NCBI GenBank assembly: GCA_000384615.1
Contig: ARQU01000001.1
Span: 213,685-277,684 of the forward strand
DNA: 64,000 nucleotides
Reading direction: 5' to 3'
Origin: an alpha proteobacterium SCGC AAA536-G10
GTDB lineage: Bacteria > Pseudomonadota > Alphaproteobacteria > Puniceispirillales > Marisalimonadaceae
Made by a program: the position numbers and the translations under genes. The notes beneath the pieces were generated by a model. That model saw nothing but the letters and a program-made list of their open reading frames with translations. It searched no databases and was not told the DNA's origin. The stretch's first letter is position 1; the number at the start of each line of letters is the position of its first letter. This document shows, piece after piece, positions 63,692 through 64,000 of this stretch.

Positions 63692-64000
63692 TTAATTTTT
63701 ATGAATATTTTTTGGGATGAAATCTGACTTTTTGATCTCACGTGGATCAGATATCCAAACTTTTCTGTCGGGATGCATCCCTGCCCCATATACAGCTGAA
63801 ACAGCTGAGCTTCTCATTCTATTTAATAGTCTAGTATCAGCAATCCCCACTGCAGGGTGTAATCCATTGTTATCATGAACAATTTTTTTCCAGTCATTTT
63901 TTCTTTCACTTAAAATATTCTCATCTAATAATTGGGTACAATTAATCTCATTTTTATTCAAATCAACGATAATTTCATCTCCATCCTCTATTAGGGCTAT
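63692..64000 (-). CDS. IlvD/Edd family dehydratase, C-terminal part
   Basis: The gene runs off the right edge; about 102 C-terminal residues are visible. The stretch ALIEDGDEIIVDL followed by LLDENILSERKNDW is the late conserved block of dihydroxy-acid and sugar-acid dehydratases (IlvD/Edd, including arabonate and xylonate dehydratases). The last 50 residues (LHPAVGIADTRLLNRMRSS and beyond) do not look like standard IlvD, so a sugar-acid dehydratase branch is more likely. The N-terminal Fe-S cysteines are outside the window. It is convergent with xthA. Confidence 0.75.
   Translation of the reverse strand: MALIEDGDEIIVDLNKNEINCTQLLDENILSERKNDWKKIVHDNNGLHPAVGIADTRLLNRMRSSAVSAVYGAGMHPDRKVWISDPREIKKSDFIPKNIHKN

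Noticed and set aside
1-64000. CRISPR arrays, prophage genes, insertion sequences and integrase-tRNA attachment sites
   Set aside because: No regularly spaced repeats, transposase or integrase motifs, or duplicated tRNA ends were seen.

Overview
The window is AT-rich DNA from what looks like a streamlined, probably free-living marine alphaproteobacterium. The evidence is the low GC content visible throughout, very short intergenic gaps, many TTG starts, and several gene runs I know as alphaproteobacterial: ssb-gyrA-coaD, secF/secD/yajC, tatA-tatB-tatC-serS-surE-pcm-nlpD, scpA-scpB with a SPOR protein, argS and dgt. No genus is claimed. There is no rRNA, prophage, insertion sequence or CRISPR array, and no stretch over 300 bases lacks a gene or a described site.

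Layout. Positions 1-3700 carry catabolic and accessory enzymes: the end of a Baeyer-Villiger-type monooxygenase, an enolase-superfamily enzyme, a PaaI-like thioesterase, a sirtuin without zinc cysteines and a glutathione transferase. Positions 3737-9491 look like a zinc-economy island. It holds folE, two COG0523 metallochaperone GTPases (one frameshifted), a WD40 protein, a small Cys/His protein, the Zur repressor and a secreted-family SnoaL-like protein. Two palindromic Zur-type operators sit in its two divergent promoter regions. Positions 9620-21220 hold an ABC-2 exporter, a second GST, SDR dehydrogenases, two convergent extracytoplasmic proteases, a MaoC hydratase, a DsrE protein, an aldehyde dehydrogenase with its DUF779 partner, three small probable alpha/beta-barrel proteins and a class III adenylate cyclase.

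Positions 21250-30756 form a tight nine-gene operon read leftward: a HAD-like protein that has lost its catalytic aspartates, a sugar-type ABC importer (ATPase, binding protein, two permeases), a triple SnoaL-domain protein, a double cupin, a core-MetE-like zinc methyl/alkyl transferase and a double SnoaL protein. I do not recognise it as a described pathway; it is my best candidate for an undescribed system. Next comes a dipeptide/oligopeptide importer (dppA-B-C and a fused DF ATPase; 30863-36086). It is followed by a large adenylate cyclase divergent from a stand-alone cyclic-nucleotide-binding protein.

From 39036 to the end the content is housekeeping: tRNA-Lys, coaD, gyrA, ssb, uvrA, trmFO, secF, secD, yajC, a DUF815 ATPase, an NlpD-like lipoprotein, pcm, surE, serS, tatC, tatB, tatA, an ABC ATPase, scpB, scpA, a SPOR protein, argS, dgt, erpA, xthA and the end of an IlvD/Edd-family dehydratase. 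Both ABC importers have a stem-loop directly after the binding-protein gene, which fits binding protein being made in excess over the membrane parts.
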